64,000 nt of DNA from contig JBDXGZ010000003.1 in assembly GCA_039989855.1 (NCBI GenBank), positions 1-64,000 of the forward strand, in the 5' to 3' direction. Under the pieces are notes generated by a model. The model made no database searches and was not told the DNA's origin. It worked only from the letters and a program-made list of their open reading frames with translations. The translations under genes were made by a program, and so were the position numbers. This DNA comes from CALFVT01 sp039989855. Lineage in GTDB: Bacteria > Pseudomonadota > Alphaproteobacteria > Caulobacterales > Maricaulaceae. How positions within the stretch are numbered: the stretch's first letter is position 1; each line of letters opens with the position of its first letter. Shown here piece after piece: positions 35,133 to 44,221 of this stretch.

Positions 35133-35456
35133 CTATAGGTTTTTCGTCTTAGAGCTATAGCTGTTACTTATACTGTCAATGTCTCGCATTATTGTCGCGA
35201 ATATCTCTGTCACAAATGAGGGGTCATTGTGGTCTGGCATTATGAGGTTCTGACTAAATGTGCATTTATGCTTTAAGTCGGAAAACGTCTCTATTGGTAA
35301 TGATAGTATTGATGACGTTATCTCGTCAAATTTAGCGGATAGTTCGCTCACGACTTTATCATTGTGTGAGGTAATAGCTGTGCTTATTGTTTCTTCAATA
35401 ATGGTGTGGCGGCTTAGCAAGTCATCTAAGGGGCTTGGCGTATTATCTTGTGACAT
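35133..35456 (-). CDS. Uncharacterised 107-residue protein
   Basis: A hydrophilic, mostly helical protein with no signal peptide or membrane span. It is convergent with the XRE gene (7 bases between stops). No family recognised. The coding potential looks ordinary, but without homology its reality rests on length and position. Confidence 0.5.
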   Translation of the reverse strand: MSQDNTPSPLDDLLSRHTIIEETISTAITSHNDKVVSELSAKFDEITSSILSLPIETFSDLKHKCTFSQNLIMPDHNDPSFVTEIFATIMRDIDSISNSYSSKTKNL

Positions 35457-35658
35457 TATTGTGTCCCTAAAATAGCATGAATTATTTTTATTACCGCCTT
35501 ATTGGCAACCCCACGCAACCTACAGGTTAGTTAGTTTTTTTTTATAGTGTGTAACGTGTTCCTGAAATATACACTCTAAAGTTGACAATATAGTCGTACT
35601 AACAACTTACAGCTTAAAATCAAGTGTAAAATGAAAGTGCAACTGAACGTGTCTCGAC

Positions 35659-36390
35659 TTAGTAATTTATAAGCCCTTCACCAATGCCTCTTAAAGAAGC
35701 TGTAGTTCTATCAGAAGTTCCTGTCTTTAAATAGATACGACGCAAGTAACCATTTACAGTGTGGCGAGATATCCCGACAATATCAGCAATTACGGCATTA
35801 CTTTTACCGTGAGCAACCCATGTTAAGATTTCTTGCTCTCGTGATGTTAGTGACGTCTGTTTCTTACGATTTTTAATTCGTAACCTACAGAATGTTGAGT
35901 GGGCATATTGGCTGGCAGTTTGCAGTTTTCGTATTTCTGATTGACTATATTTTCGGTCGCTATCTTCAAAACGTAAAACAATAACCCCATTTCGATTATT
36001 GGGACCGTGCACTGGTATTGCGATACCATTAAAGTGATTTTCGCAATAAATACTTTTCAAAAGGTTCCATTGGTTTTCACAAAATCCGAGTTCTTTTTTG
36101 ATACTTGACCAGAATATAGGTTTATCAAATGCCAAGGTCCTATTTTCAAATGGATTGTTAGAAATTTGGCTTTGCCGTGAGTAATCAGCCGAAGCGTTTG
36201 CTTCATAACCCAAGGAGATGAAAGTTTTTTCGTCAAAGTCTACAGCACCAGGTGGCGGGAAATGATAATAACTCATCGCGTCAGCGCCGAGAGCTTGAGT
36301 ATATTCGTAAAATGCTTGCCACACCTCATTCGTTTTAAAAATGCTATCTAAATGATCAAGTAGAATTTCCAACGTTGAATCAACTGACAT
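35659..36390 (-). CDS. LuxR-family regulator, orphan (copy 2)
   Basis: A 243-residue paralogue of the regulator at 11180-11953. Both share MSYYHF/LSYHHH, the NPFEN/NSPFED segment, KPIFW/KPMSW, PVHGPNNRNG and an almost identical C-terminal helix-turn-helix (LTSREQEILTWVAHGKSNAV, SRHTVNGYLRRIYLKT). The autoinducer-type domain lacks the canonical Asp-Pro. No luxI nearby. Its closeness to the flagellar locus makes motility a possible target (inference). Confidence 0.9.
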   Translation of the reverse strand: MSVDSTLEILLDHLDSIFKTNEVWQAFYEYTQALGADAMSYYHFPPPGAVDFDEKTFISLGYEANASADYSRQSQISNNPFENRTLAFDKPIFWSSIKKELGFCENQWNLLKSIYCENHFNGIAIPVHGPNNRNGVIVLRFEDSDRKYSQSEIRKLQTASQYAHSTFCRLRIKNRKKQTSLTSREQEILTWVAHGKSNAVIADIVGISRHTVNGYLRRIYLKTGTSDRTTASLRGIGEGLINY

Positions 36391-36836
36391 TTACATGGCT
36401 CCTTACCCTTCTTATCATAAAGATACCATCAAGATTAACTTGCAAACATCCTAAGTATTTCAAGATGCTTATCCATATGAAATTGAAGCCTGATAGGGCT
36501 AAAGCTGTTGTAATCGCTTGTGTTTTAGTTCTGCTATTAATAGTTACCTCTATTAGCCCCCGCTAACTTCAATGTAATATTACTATGTCTATAATTGCAT
36601 AATGCTTACAGGAAACAAGTATAAATTAAATTATTTTAGATTTAGCGAGAGAGAGAATGAAAAATTTTCTACATATTATTAAAATCAATGCATAATAACT
36701 GGACTAAATAAATCTATATTAGGTGGAAATAGCGTTATTGAATTTTGATCTCATTGAATTGATTTTTTTTGTTGGTCATAAAAATAATGCAGTTAACAAA
36801 GACGAAACATTTTTTAGTTGAAAATGGGGTTTTATT
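36391..36836. other. Intergenic region with one possible short ORF
   Basis: About 445 AT-rich bases. A 29-codon frame at 36477-36566 (plus) would encode a basic N-terminus followed by one hydrophobic span (AVVIACVLVLLLIVTS). It lacks a clear ribosome site, so it is only a candidate small membrane protein. Otherwise no structure seen. Confidence 0.35.
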
Positions 36837-37394
36837 TTACTGAGAATATCTGTATTTGGAGTTCTGCCGAGCAATAATAACGCTTATAGCATAGGATTTA
36901 GGCGCATCCATATTAGCCATTATGAGTCCAGCTTTATCGCTACTCATCTCTCGTAAAAATCCAGCGGCAAACGATGGGTCCATTGAGTTGAAAATATCTG
37001 CTGCCTGTTTAGGTTTCATCGTTTGATACATGCCAACAAGGTGTTGAATATCTTCATTAGCAATAGCTTTTAAACTATCAATGTTCGTTTGAAGTGCCGA
37101 AGTGGCATCTTCTATCGCACTCATTTGTGTTGCGAGTTTCTCTTCAATCGCGATGAGGGCAGTTTCACGTTCAGCCATTTCTCTTTTCTGTATTTCAAGG
37201 CGCTCGATATCTGCCGAAACAGTCTCAAGAACAAGGCCTGTGAGGCATTGCTCCGTGGGCAGAGAAATAGGTGCATTGTTTTTCTCCGCTACGGCGGGTT
37301 CATTGGGTGTAATCTCTGATGAAACGGCAATGCTACGGGTTAACAATAATACAGCGAAGCTTATACCAATAATGGGTAATATGCGTGTTCTCAT
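36837..37394 (-). CDS. MotE-like flagellar protein
   Basis: A 185-residue secreted or anchored protein: N-terminal signal/anchor (about 5-25), a coiled coil (about 60-115), and a C-terminal MgtE-N-like helical domain (VGMYQTMKPKQAADIFNSMD, then AGFLREMSSDKAGLIMANMD). This layout matches MotE, the chaperone for periplasmic MotC in rhizobia, and similar proteins in alphaproteobacterial flagellar loci. Its start overlaps the next gene upstream by four bases; the three genes 38436-36837 form one operon. Confidence 0.8.
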   Translation of the reverse strand: MRTRILPIIGISFAVLLLTRSIAVSSEITPNEPAVAEKNNAPISLPTEQCLTGLVLETVSADIERLEIQKREMAERETALIAIEEKLATQMSAIEDATSALQTNIDSLKAIANEDIQHLVGMYQTMKPKQAADIFNSMDPSFAAGFLREMSSDKAGLIMANMDAPKSYAISVIIARQNSKYRYSQ

Positions 37395-37918
37395 GTTGCC
37401 GACCGCTTTACGTTCTTCAATTTAATAATTGTATCCGTTTGCATGTTTTTATGGTGCGGCTTTGGTGTTGGCAGTGATTTTTTATACTGGTCAATATTTG
37501 AGACAATTTTAAGAAGCTCTGAGGCGGTGAGTTGAGCTTTATTAATTGCAGGCGATAGTTTTGTTTTCACGACGCCGTCAAGCTCTTGGCGTCGCGTATT
37601 GGCTTGGACACTTGCTTGTTCAAGTTCCAAAATGAGGGCTTCAATCTTAGGCGCGGCACTTTCAGATTTCTCTAGGAGGTGACGCAGTGTTTCGACTGTT
37701 TGCACAGTTGATGTTTGGGCCTCGCGTGCGGCTTTATGAGTGTCTTCAATAGCCTTTGTTAGAGAGAGTATCGATGCACCAACTCCAGTCTTTAGATTGT
37801 TAAGTTTTTTCAAACGCCGGCTTAAAATAGCACAATAAAGGCAAGCCATGCCTGAAATGAATATTAATACCATATCTGGAATATAAGGCGTAATGTTTGC
37901 GAAACTTAGCATGTTCAT
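37391..37918 (-). CDS. Single-span coiled-coil membrane protein (DUF6468-like)
   Basis: A 175-residue protein with one N-terminal membrane helix (about 13-32), a short basic stretch, a long cytoplasmic-type coiled coil (about 45-150) and a basic tail. Proteins of this size and plan (DUF6468) sit between fliL and motE in alphaproteobacterial flagellar clusters. Role unknown. Overlaps motE and lies 2 bases after fliL. Confidence 0.7.
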   Translation of the reverse strand: MNMLSFANITPYIPDMVLIFISGMACLYCAILSRRLKKLNNLKTGVGASILSLTKAIEDTHKAAREAQTSTVQTVETLRHLLEKSESAAPKIEALILELEQASVQANTRRQELDGVVKTKLSPAINKAQLTASELLKIVSNIDQYKKSLPTPKPHHKNMQTDTIIKLKNVKRSAT

Positions 37919-37920
37919 GA

Positions 37921-38436
37921 TTATTGCACCAAAAAGTCAGTTATAAGAATACTGCGTATATTTTCCGCACCAAGAATAAGTTGTGCCCTGCGGAGTAGCT
38001 GCGCTCGCATTTGTGCCATGAAGGCGGCATCTTCAATCTGCTCGAGTCGTAATGCACGCAGGTAGCCTGTAAAAGCATCTCTAATTTTGGGATCATTGGC
38101 ATCAATATAATCTTCTTCGCCGGCGAGTGTTTCTAACGTGATGCCTATCTTCAAAATACGATTGTTATTTTGCAGTGATAAGGTGAGAGGCGTAAGTTCT
38201 AAGTAGCCTGTATCGACAGTAAGGTCTAATTTTGGTTGTGTTTCATCCGTTGCCATCTCTTTTTCATTGTCTTCGTGAGATACGGGATCGTTACTGGGTA
38301 ACATAAAGACTGTACCAAAAGAGGCTGCGCCTAGAGCGATCAATGTTACAAGAGCACCAATAGTTCCCCCCTTTTTTTTGGGGGGCGCGTCGTCGTTATC
38401 CGTCCCTTTTTTGGGTTTTTCTTTTTTCTTAGCCAT
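37921..38436 (-). CDS. fliL: Flagellar stator-associated protein FliL
   Basis: About 171 residues from ATG 38436; a TTG seven codons earlier is possible. Lysine-rich cytoplasmic tail, one membrane helix (about 25-45), then a periplasmic FliL domain with LTPLTLSLQNNNRILKIGIT and a C-terminal IRSILITDFLVQ, as in the family. FliL surrounds the MotAB stator and raises its output. A second FliL-like gene lies at 55624. It is divergent from fliF across about 146 bases that should hold both promoters. Confidence 0.85.
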   Translation of the reverse strand: MAKKKEKPKKGTDNDDAPPKKKGGTIGALVTLIALGAASFGTVFMLPSNDPVSHEDNEKEMATDETQPKLDLTVDTGYLELTPLTLSLQNNNRILKIGITLETLAGEEDYIDANDPKIRDAFTGYLRALRLEQIEDAAFMAQMRAQLLRRAQLILGAENIRSILITDFLVQ

Positions 38437-38582
38437 GCTGCAATTATATGCTTTCAAATAAGGTTGCTAATATTTGGTGTATTATTAAATACGCACCTTA
38501 AAGTAAACGCTCTGTTAACGCTTTCCACTTAATTCTGAATTTGCCTTACTGTGTAGGACTCACTTAATTAAATGGCGGCAGG

Positions 38583-40172
38583 ATGAATATAATAAATGTG
38601 TGGATGGCTTTAACGCCTCAAAAAAAAATAATGTCGATTTTAAGCGTAATTGTTACGGTCGTTACATTCTACTTTCTCGTCAATACGACTTTAAAACCAA
38701 AAACAAGCTTGCTTTATTCTGGGTTAGACCCCGCTGCAGCTGGTGAAATTGTTGCTAAACTTGAAACAATGGATGTTGTCTATGAAGTTAAGGGCAATGC
38801 GATTTATGCAGATGAAAGCCGTCGCGACTCTTTGAGACTAGAACTCGCTAAAGATGGTCTGCCGCGTCAAAGTGTTGTTGGCTATGAACTATTTGACGAT
38901 ATGAATAGCTTTGCCATGACATCAGAGATGTTTGATACGGCCTATTGGCGTGCGAAGGAGGGTGAGCTTGCCCGTACTTTATTAGCAATGCCCAATATAC
39001 GTGGAGCACGAGTGCATTTGGGCACACAGAAATCTAAAGGATTTTCAACAGGACCTTCGGCAAACTCTGCATCTGTAACCTTATCAGCACCGGGCGGTAT
39101 TTCTGCGGAACAGGCCAAAGCTATTCAATATATAACAGCTTTATCTGTGTCAGGTCTGAAACCTTCGGATGTTGCTGTGATTGATACATCTCAGGGTGTG
39201 ATTGCGGGGCCGGGATTAGACGGAAAGGTCTCAAAAGGTGGTATGGGTGAACTTGAACGTGCCGCTGAAATCAAACGAAGCTTGATTAATTTATTAGAAG
39301 CACGCGTCGGTCTGGGTAATGCGCGCGTTAATGTTTCCCTTGATATTGAACGCGAACATATCACTATGGCAGAACGTAGCTTTGATCCTGATACGCGCGT
39401 GGTTAAGTCGCAAACAAGTAATGAAACGACGGATAATAATACGGGCACAACCAGTTCTGTTACGGTTGCTAGCAATCTCCCAGAAGGTGAAGCAGGGGGT
39501 GAGAACTCCACATCCGACCGGAGTGAAACATCGGAAACTGTCACTTACGAAATATCGGAAATTGTTAAAAATACTGAAATATTACCTGGCGGGATAAAAC
39601 GTATTACAGTTGCAGTTTTGGTGAGTGATGTTGCGACTCGTAATGACGACGGAAGCGTGACCCAAACACCACGACCTGACACTGAACTCCAAGCTTTACA
39701 AGAGCTTGTGGCCACTGCGGCAGGGCTTGATGAAGCCCGTGGCGATAAGTTGACGTTAAGAAGCCTATCTTTTGACCAACCGATTGTTACAGATTTGATT
39801 GAAAAACCGAGCTTAATGGCCAAATTTTTAGAGCGTTACCTCTGGAGTACAATTCAGGCTGGAATTTTGGCGATTGTCGTCCTTGTCTTAGGACTATTTG
39901 TTGTGAGACCTTTGCTGACGCAAACGGGTTATGAACCTGTTGCTGGCTTAGAGCCTTTGTCCCTATCCAACAATGGCGAAGATATTGCCGGGTTAGCGTC
40001 AGAAAATTTGGGTGAGCTGCCTTTGCTAGAAATGACGCCAAATATTTCGGCGAATAATAATGGACTTTCCGATCCTATTGAGCAGTTAAAGTCTATAACC
40101 GCTGGACAAACTACTGACGCTGCTGATTTGTTAGCCAGTTGGCTTGAACAAGATAACCGGGCAGCGGGCTAA
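38583..40172 (+). CDS. fliF: Flagellar MS-ring protein FliF
   Basis: A 529-residue protein with an N-terminal membrane helix (about 18-37), ring-building motifs (LYSGLDPAAAGEIVAKLE, ARVHL, AKAIQYITALSVSGLKPSDV), a low-complexity periplasmic loop near 285-330, a second membrane helix at about 421-443 and a C-terminal tail that binds FliG. Ribosome site GGCAGG precedes the ATG. First gene of fliF-fliH-fliN-fliP-fliG, each overlapping or nearly so. Confidence 0.96.
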   Translation: MNIINVWMALTPQKKIMSILSVIVTVVTFYFLVNTTLKPKTSLLYSGLDPAAAGEIVAKLETMDVVYEVKGNAIYADESRRDSLRLELAKDGLPRQSVVGYELFDDMNSFAMTSEMFDTAYWRAKEGELARTLLAMPNIRGARVHLGTQKSKGFSTGPSANSASVTLSAPGGISAEQAKAIQYITALSVSGLKPSDVAVIDTSQGVIAGPGLDGKVSKGGMGELERAAEIKRSLINLLEARVGLGNARVNVSLDIEREHITMAERSFDPDTRVVKSQTSNETTDNNTGTTSSVTVASNLPEGEAGGENSTSDRSETSETVTYEISEIVKNTEILPGGIKRITVAVLVSDVATRNDDGSVTQTPRPDTELQALQELVATAAGLDEARGDKLTLRSLSFDQPIVTDLIEKPSLMAKFLERYLWSTIQAGILAIVVLVLGLFVVRPLLTQTGYEPVAGLEPLSLSNNGEDIAGLASENLGELPLLEMTPNISANNNGLSDPIEQLKSITAGQTTDAADLLASWLEQDNRAAG

Positions 40173-40840
40173 TGGATATTGAGTTATTTAAAAAAATGGA
40201 CGTCTACCCGTCGGATGTCACCTCTGAGACTATCACTAAGACGGCTAAAAGTGAAAGCTCTACGCTTATCAAACCAGATATATCGCGATTTCATGAGCCC
40301 TCGCTTGAGATAGAGGTGGAAACTGTAGAGGATAGTACACCGCTTGTACCTGATTATGATGAAGGGTTTAAGCAGGGCCAAGAGCAGTCAAACGCGAACT
40401 ATCAGCAGGAGATTGCAGTTCATCAAGATACAATTAAAGTCATGCAGGCTGCATTGGATCTATTGCAAACTGAAAGAGCCTCTGTAGTGCGCGAGATTGA
40501 GGCAAATTATTTATCAGCGATAGGGGCCTGTATGCGGGCTGTTTTTCCTGCTCTCATGCGCGGAGGAACGGATCTGGAACTACAAGCCGTGTTAAAGCTA
40601 GCGTGTGGATCAGCTCTAAAAGGTCAAGTTCATCTCATGGTTCATCCCGATGATGAGTCACATTGCGAGAAATTTAGTCGCGATCAAGATATTCTTGTTT
40701 CCACGGATGATGCGCTTAAGCCGTTGCAGATGCGCCTACAGTGGAGCGGTGGCGGTGCAGATATTGACTGCCTATCCGTCGCATCACGCTGTTTGGAGAG
40801 CCTAAGCGCGGTAGAGTTAGAAAATTCTAGAGATTTATGA
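40172..40840 (+). CDS. fliH: FliH-like flagellar export ATPase regulator
   Basis: A 222-residue protein with an acidic N-terminus, a coiled coil beginning YDEGFKQGQEQSNANYQQ, and a C-terminal domain ending in a GGGADIDCLSVASRC stretch. FliH sequences are poorly conserved; the call rests on this plan and its place between fliF and fliN (in Caulobacter relatives named flbE/fliH). Starts on the last base of the fliF stop. Confidence 0.75.
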   Translation: MDIELFKKMDVYPSDVTSETITKTAKSESSTLIKPDISRFHEPSLEIEVETVEDSTPLVPDYDEGFKQGQEQSNANYQQEIAVHQDTIKVMQAALDLLQTERASVVREIEANYLSAIGACMRAVFPALMRGGTDLELQAVLKLACGSALKGQVHLMVHPDDESHCEKFSRDQDILVSTDDALKPLQMRLQWSGGGADIDCLSVASRCLESLSAVELENSRDL

Positions 40841-40853
40841 GAGAGAAATTCTT

Positions 40854-41198
40854 ATGGCTGAAGTTGCAACCCCCCCCCTTAATGAAGATACCAAAGAGGC
40901 TCCTATGGCTGAACGTCGTGATAGTTCGGAAGGTGCAAAATATAAGCGGTCGATATATGCTTTGCCCGTTGATGTGCAGGTCGTGATTGGTACGGCACAG
41001 CCGACCATTGCTGAGCTTTTACAGTTTAAGCAGGACTCGCTTATTCAGCTTAATAGTAAAATTGAAGATCCTGTAGATCTTTGTATTAACAACCGCGTTA
41101 TTGCGAGAGGTGAGTTAGTTGAAACGGATCCTGAAACTGGGAGTATAGGGGTGAAGTTGACGGAGATTGTCGATATATCTGAAGATATGCTGCAATGA
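40854..41198 (+). CDS. fliN: Flagellar switch protein FliN
   Basis: A 114-residue protein with a disordered N-terminus (1-35) and one SpoA domain (about 38-112: ALPVDVQVVIGTAQPTIAEL, DPVDLCINNRVIARGELV). Forms the lower C-ring and binds FliH. GAGAGA lies before its ATG. Its stop overlaps fliP (ATGA). Confidence 0.92.
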   Translation: MAEVATPPLNEDTKEAPMAERRDSSEGAKYKRSIYALPVDVQVVIGTAQPTIAELLQFKQDSLIQLNSKIEDPVDLCINNRVIARGELVETDPETGSIGVKLTEIVDISEDMLQ

Positions 41199-42013
41199 TA
41201 TCACCCCCTTATTATAAACGTAAATTTATTTGGGTGTGGGCCTTAACGAGTTTTGGCATTTTACTCTCAACTGTCTTATTTGGAGCTGAGGCACATGCGC
41301 AAGCTACGTCTGAGACAGGAGAACTTTTACAAGGTCTGTTAGAGGGCGCCCAAGATGTAGGCGACGGAGAAAGCGTTGGCTTAAATGCCCGCGTGATTCA
41401 GCTTTTCCTCATTGTTACCATTCTGAGTCTTGCTCCGGGCATCGCCATGATGATGACCTGCCTTCCTTTTATGGTCATCGTGTTTTCCTTCTTACGGCAA
41501 GCCATTGGGCTGCAACAGTCACCGCCAAATATGATGATTATGGGGCTGGCAATGTTTCTGACATTTTTTGTGATGGAGCCCGTATTTATGAAGTCATGGG
41601 ATGAAGGACTATCTCCGCTTATGGAAGGGTCTATCACTGAAGAGCAAGCCATTGAGCGGAGCTTAACACCGTTTAAAACGTTTATGAAAAACCGTGTGCA
41701 ACAAGATACGTTAGAACGCTTAGCGGACACGATGCCATCACGAAATTATAATCTTGAGGAAGAGGTGCCGTTCCCGCTTTTAACAACATCATTTATGTTG
41801 TCAGAAATCAAACAAGCCTTTCAAATTGGATTTGTGATTTTTCTACCCTTTTTGATCATCGACTTGATTGTAGCTTCTATCCTAATGGCAATGGGCATGA
41901 TGATGGTTCCGCCTGCGGTGGTGTCCTTACCCTTTAAATTGGCTTTCTTTGTGATGGCGGATGGCTGGATAAAAATTACAGAAGCGTTGCTACGCGGTTA
42001 TGGAGTTGCTTGA
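41195..42013 (+). CDS. fliP: Flagellar export gate protein FliP
   Basis: A 272-residue protein with signal peptide, four membrane helices and the family core: SLAPGIAMMMTCLPFMVIVFSFLRQAIG, PFPLLTTSFMLSEIKQAFQIGF and the MGMMMVPPAVVSLPFKL ending. Forms the export channel with FliQ and FliR, which are not in this window. Lying between fliN and fliG is an unusual gene order. Confidence 0.96.
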   Translation: MISPPYYKRKFIWVWALTSFGILLSTVLFGAEAHAQATSETGELLQGLLEGAQDVGDGESVGLNARVIQLFLIVTILSLAPGIAMMMTCLPFMVIVFSFLRQAIGLQQSPPNMMIMGLAMFLTFFVMEPVFMKSWDEGLSPLMEGSITEEQAIERSLTPFKTFMKNRVQQDTLERLADTMPSRNYNLEEEVPFPLLTTSFMLSEIKQAFQIGFVIFLPFLIIDLIVASILMAMGMMMVPPAVVSLPFKLAFFVMADGWIKITEALLRGYGVA

Positions 42014-43098
42014 TGGAAACCTCATCTATTATAAATGCGCCACAAGATACAGCAGTCTCCGTGAATGAAACCTATAAGTTATCTGGGCCAGAAAAAGCGG
42101 CTGTTATTTTGGCGCTTTTAGGGACAGATAATGCAGGCCCTGTCGTGGAGAAAATAGAAGATAAACATTTACGGGCTTTTATGAGGGCCATGGAAAATTT
42201 AAAACTCATTCCGCGTGAAACTATGTTAGCCTGTGTCGCCGATTTCATTACAGAACTTAATGCTCGCCAAGGCAGTGTGCGAGGAGGTGCCAAGGCGGCG
42301 CGTGAATTGGCAGAAAGCTTATTCGAGCAAGACCGAGCGCTTCGTTTGTTTGGCGCTCCGCCGCCGCCGCCGCCCACGGGATCGTTTGCGGATGAAGTTT
42401 GGGAGGAGCTGAAAATGCGGAAAGATGTTGATATTATAAACTATCTATCGGAACAACCAAGCGAGGTCGTCAGTATTGTTATGTCAAATTTTCCCGCGGA
42501 CCGCGTCGGAGAAATATTGATCGAACTTCCTGAAAATATTTCAGTGGCATGCGTAAGAGAAATGTCGAGGGATACAAATATCTCTAGTCGGACAATAGAC
42601 GCTGTCGCCGAGCTTATACAAACTGAATTCCTATCAAATGCTGAAGCTGATTCCAATAAGCCAAATTCTGTGGTTTTTGTAACTGAAATTTTAGGTATTC
42701 TGCCCAGTGAACGTAGAGATATGATGTTGGATATGATTGAGAAAACAGATGCCGAGACGGCGGAAAAAATCCGCAAAGGTATGATGACCTTTGAAGACCT
42801 TCCTTACCGGTTGCCAACAACGGCGGTTCCAATCATCTTTAAAGACTTTGATCAGGAGAAGCTTATATTGGCGTTGAAAGCTGGCGCGGAGCAATATCCT
42901 GCGACGGTTGAATTCTTATTTGCGAACATCTCCCAGCGTATGGCGGGGCAATTTAAAGAACAAATTGAAGAAATGGGTGATATTAGTCAAAAAGTAGCTG
43001 ACAGCGCAATATCAAGTATCATGAGTTTTCTTGGACGTCTTGAGAAAACAGATCGCATCACATTTATCAAACCCGTCGTCACGGATGCTGACGAGTAA
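42013..43098 (+). CDS. fliG: Flagellar switch protein FliG (divergent)
   Basis: A 361-residue protein. N-domain LSGPEKAAVILALLG, middle domain YLSEQPSEVVSIVMSNFP (normally EHPQ), C-domain FEDLPYRLPTTAVPIIFK, then LILALKAG and ANISQRMAGQFKEQIEEMG. A run of six Pro (near 117-122) links the first domains. The torque segment normally reads L-D-D-R-x-I-Q and is charge-poor here. Start at ATG 42013, one base overlapping the fliP stop; a TTG one codon before is less likely. Convergent with flgI. Confidence 0.9.
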   Translation: METSSIINAPQDTAVSVNETYKLSGPEKAAVILALLGTDNAGPVVEKIEDKHLRAFMRAMENLKLIPRETMLACVADFITELNARQGSVRGGAKAARELAESLFEQDRALRLFGAPPPPPPTGSFADEVWEELKMRKDVDIINYLSEQPSEVVSIVMSNFPADRVGEILIELPENISVACVREMSRDTNISSRTIDAVAELIQTEFLSNAEADSNKPNSVVFVTEILGILPSERRDMMLDMIEKTDAETAEKIRKGMMTFEDLPYRLPTTAVPIIFKDFDQEKLILALKAGAEQYPATVEFLFANISQRMAGQFKEQIEEMGDISQKVADSAISSIMSFLGRLEKTDRITFIKPVVTDADE

Positions 43099-43105
43099 TA
43101 GCCCT

Positions 43106-44218
43106 TTATTGTAAGACTAATTCGGCGTGAAGCGCTCCGGCAGTTTTCATTGTTTTGAGAATATCAATCATCTCACGTGGTGAAACACCCAGAGCATTCA
43201 AGCCTGCGACAAGGTCTGGTAATGTGACATTTTCATTCACTAAAGCGATATTTCCAGGCTCTCCATCTGTAATCTCTATATTTGTGCTAGGAAGGACAAT
43301 GGTTTCACCTGGGGCGAAGGGGTTCGGTTGCGAGGCGATAGGCCTTTCCGCTATTTTGATAGATAGATTGCCTTGTGCAATTGCAACGGATGAGACTTTA
43401 ACATTTTGCCCTAAGACAATTGTTCCTGAACGTTGATCGATAACAACTTTGGCTTTCTGAGCCGGAGATATATCATAATTTTCAATACGACTGATTAAAC
43501 GCGCTGGGGATTGTTTAACATTGCTTAAATCGAGTTCAACTGTGCCTGAGTCGAGTAAGGTTGCAATGGGCTGACCAAAGGTTTCATTTATTTTAGCTTC
43601 AACACGTTCGGCTGTTGTAAAATCTGGTGAGCGTAAGGCAAGTCGAATACGTGACATTGAGCCAAAATCAAATGTAATTTCACGCTCAATTCGCGCGCCG
43701 TTGGGAATAGACCCTGACGTTGGTACACCCTCAGTTATCGATGCCCCGTCGCCTTCGGCCTGAAACCCACTAATCAATACGCTACCTTGTGCTACGGCGT
43801 ACACTTCCCCGTCAGCGGCGTTAAGGGGCGTCATAATCAACGTGCCTCCTGCGAGACTTTGAGCGTCGCCAATCGACGATACATTAATATCGATGCGAGA
43901 GCCTGTGCGGGCAAAGGGGGGGAGGGCGGCTGTCACTAAAACAGCCGCAACATTATTGGGGCGAAAATCACTGCCTTGAATATTGACACCGAGTCGTTCT
44001 AGCAAATTTGACAGAGCTTCCTCCGTATAGGGTGAGTTACGAATAGTATCGCCTGTGCCGTCGAGGCCAATGACAAGGCCGTAACCTACAAGGTCATTGC
44101 CCCGCACGCCTTCGACATCAATGATGTCTTTGATTTTTACAGAAGCGTAGACGGGCGCTGAAAAAATGCAGAAACTAAGTATGACGAAACAGCTTAAACG
44201 AGCTAATAGTTTGAACAT
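43106..44218 (-). CDS. flgI: Flagellar P-ring protein FlgI
   Basis: A 370-residue periplasmic ring protein: signal peptide (cut near YASVKI), then VRGNDLVGYGLVIGLDGTGD, the family signature. VAAVLVTAALPPFARTGSRI and PREMIDILKTMKTAGALHAELVL, near the C-terminus, complete the match. Normal length. It leads into no other ring gene: flgH and flgA are 10 kb away on the other strand. Its start is three bases after the flgL stop. Confidence 0.96.
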   Translation of the reverse strand: MFKLLARLSCFVILSFCIFSAPVYASVKIKDIIDVEGVRGNDLVGYGLVIGLDGTGDTIRNSPYTEEALSNLLERLGVNIQGSDFRPNNVAAVLVTAALPPFARTGSRIDINVSSIGDAQSLAGGTLIMTPLNAADGEVYAVAQGSVLISGFQAEGDGASITEGVPTSGSIPNGARIEREITFDFGSMSRIRLALRSPDFTTAERVEAKINETFGQPIATLLDSGTVELDLSNVKQSPARLISRIENYDISPAQKAKVVIDQRSGTIVLGQNVKVSSVAIAQGNLSIKIAERPIASQPNPFAPGETIVLPSTNIEITDGEPGNIALVNENVTLPDLVAGLNALGVSPREMIDILKTMKTAGALHAELVLQ

Positions 44219-44221
44219 AAT

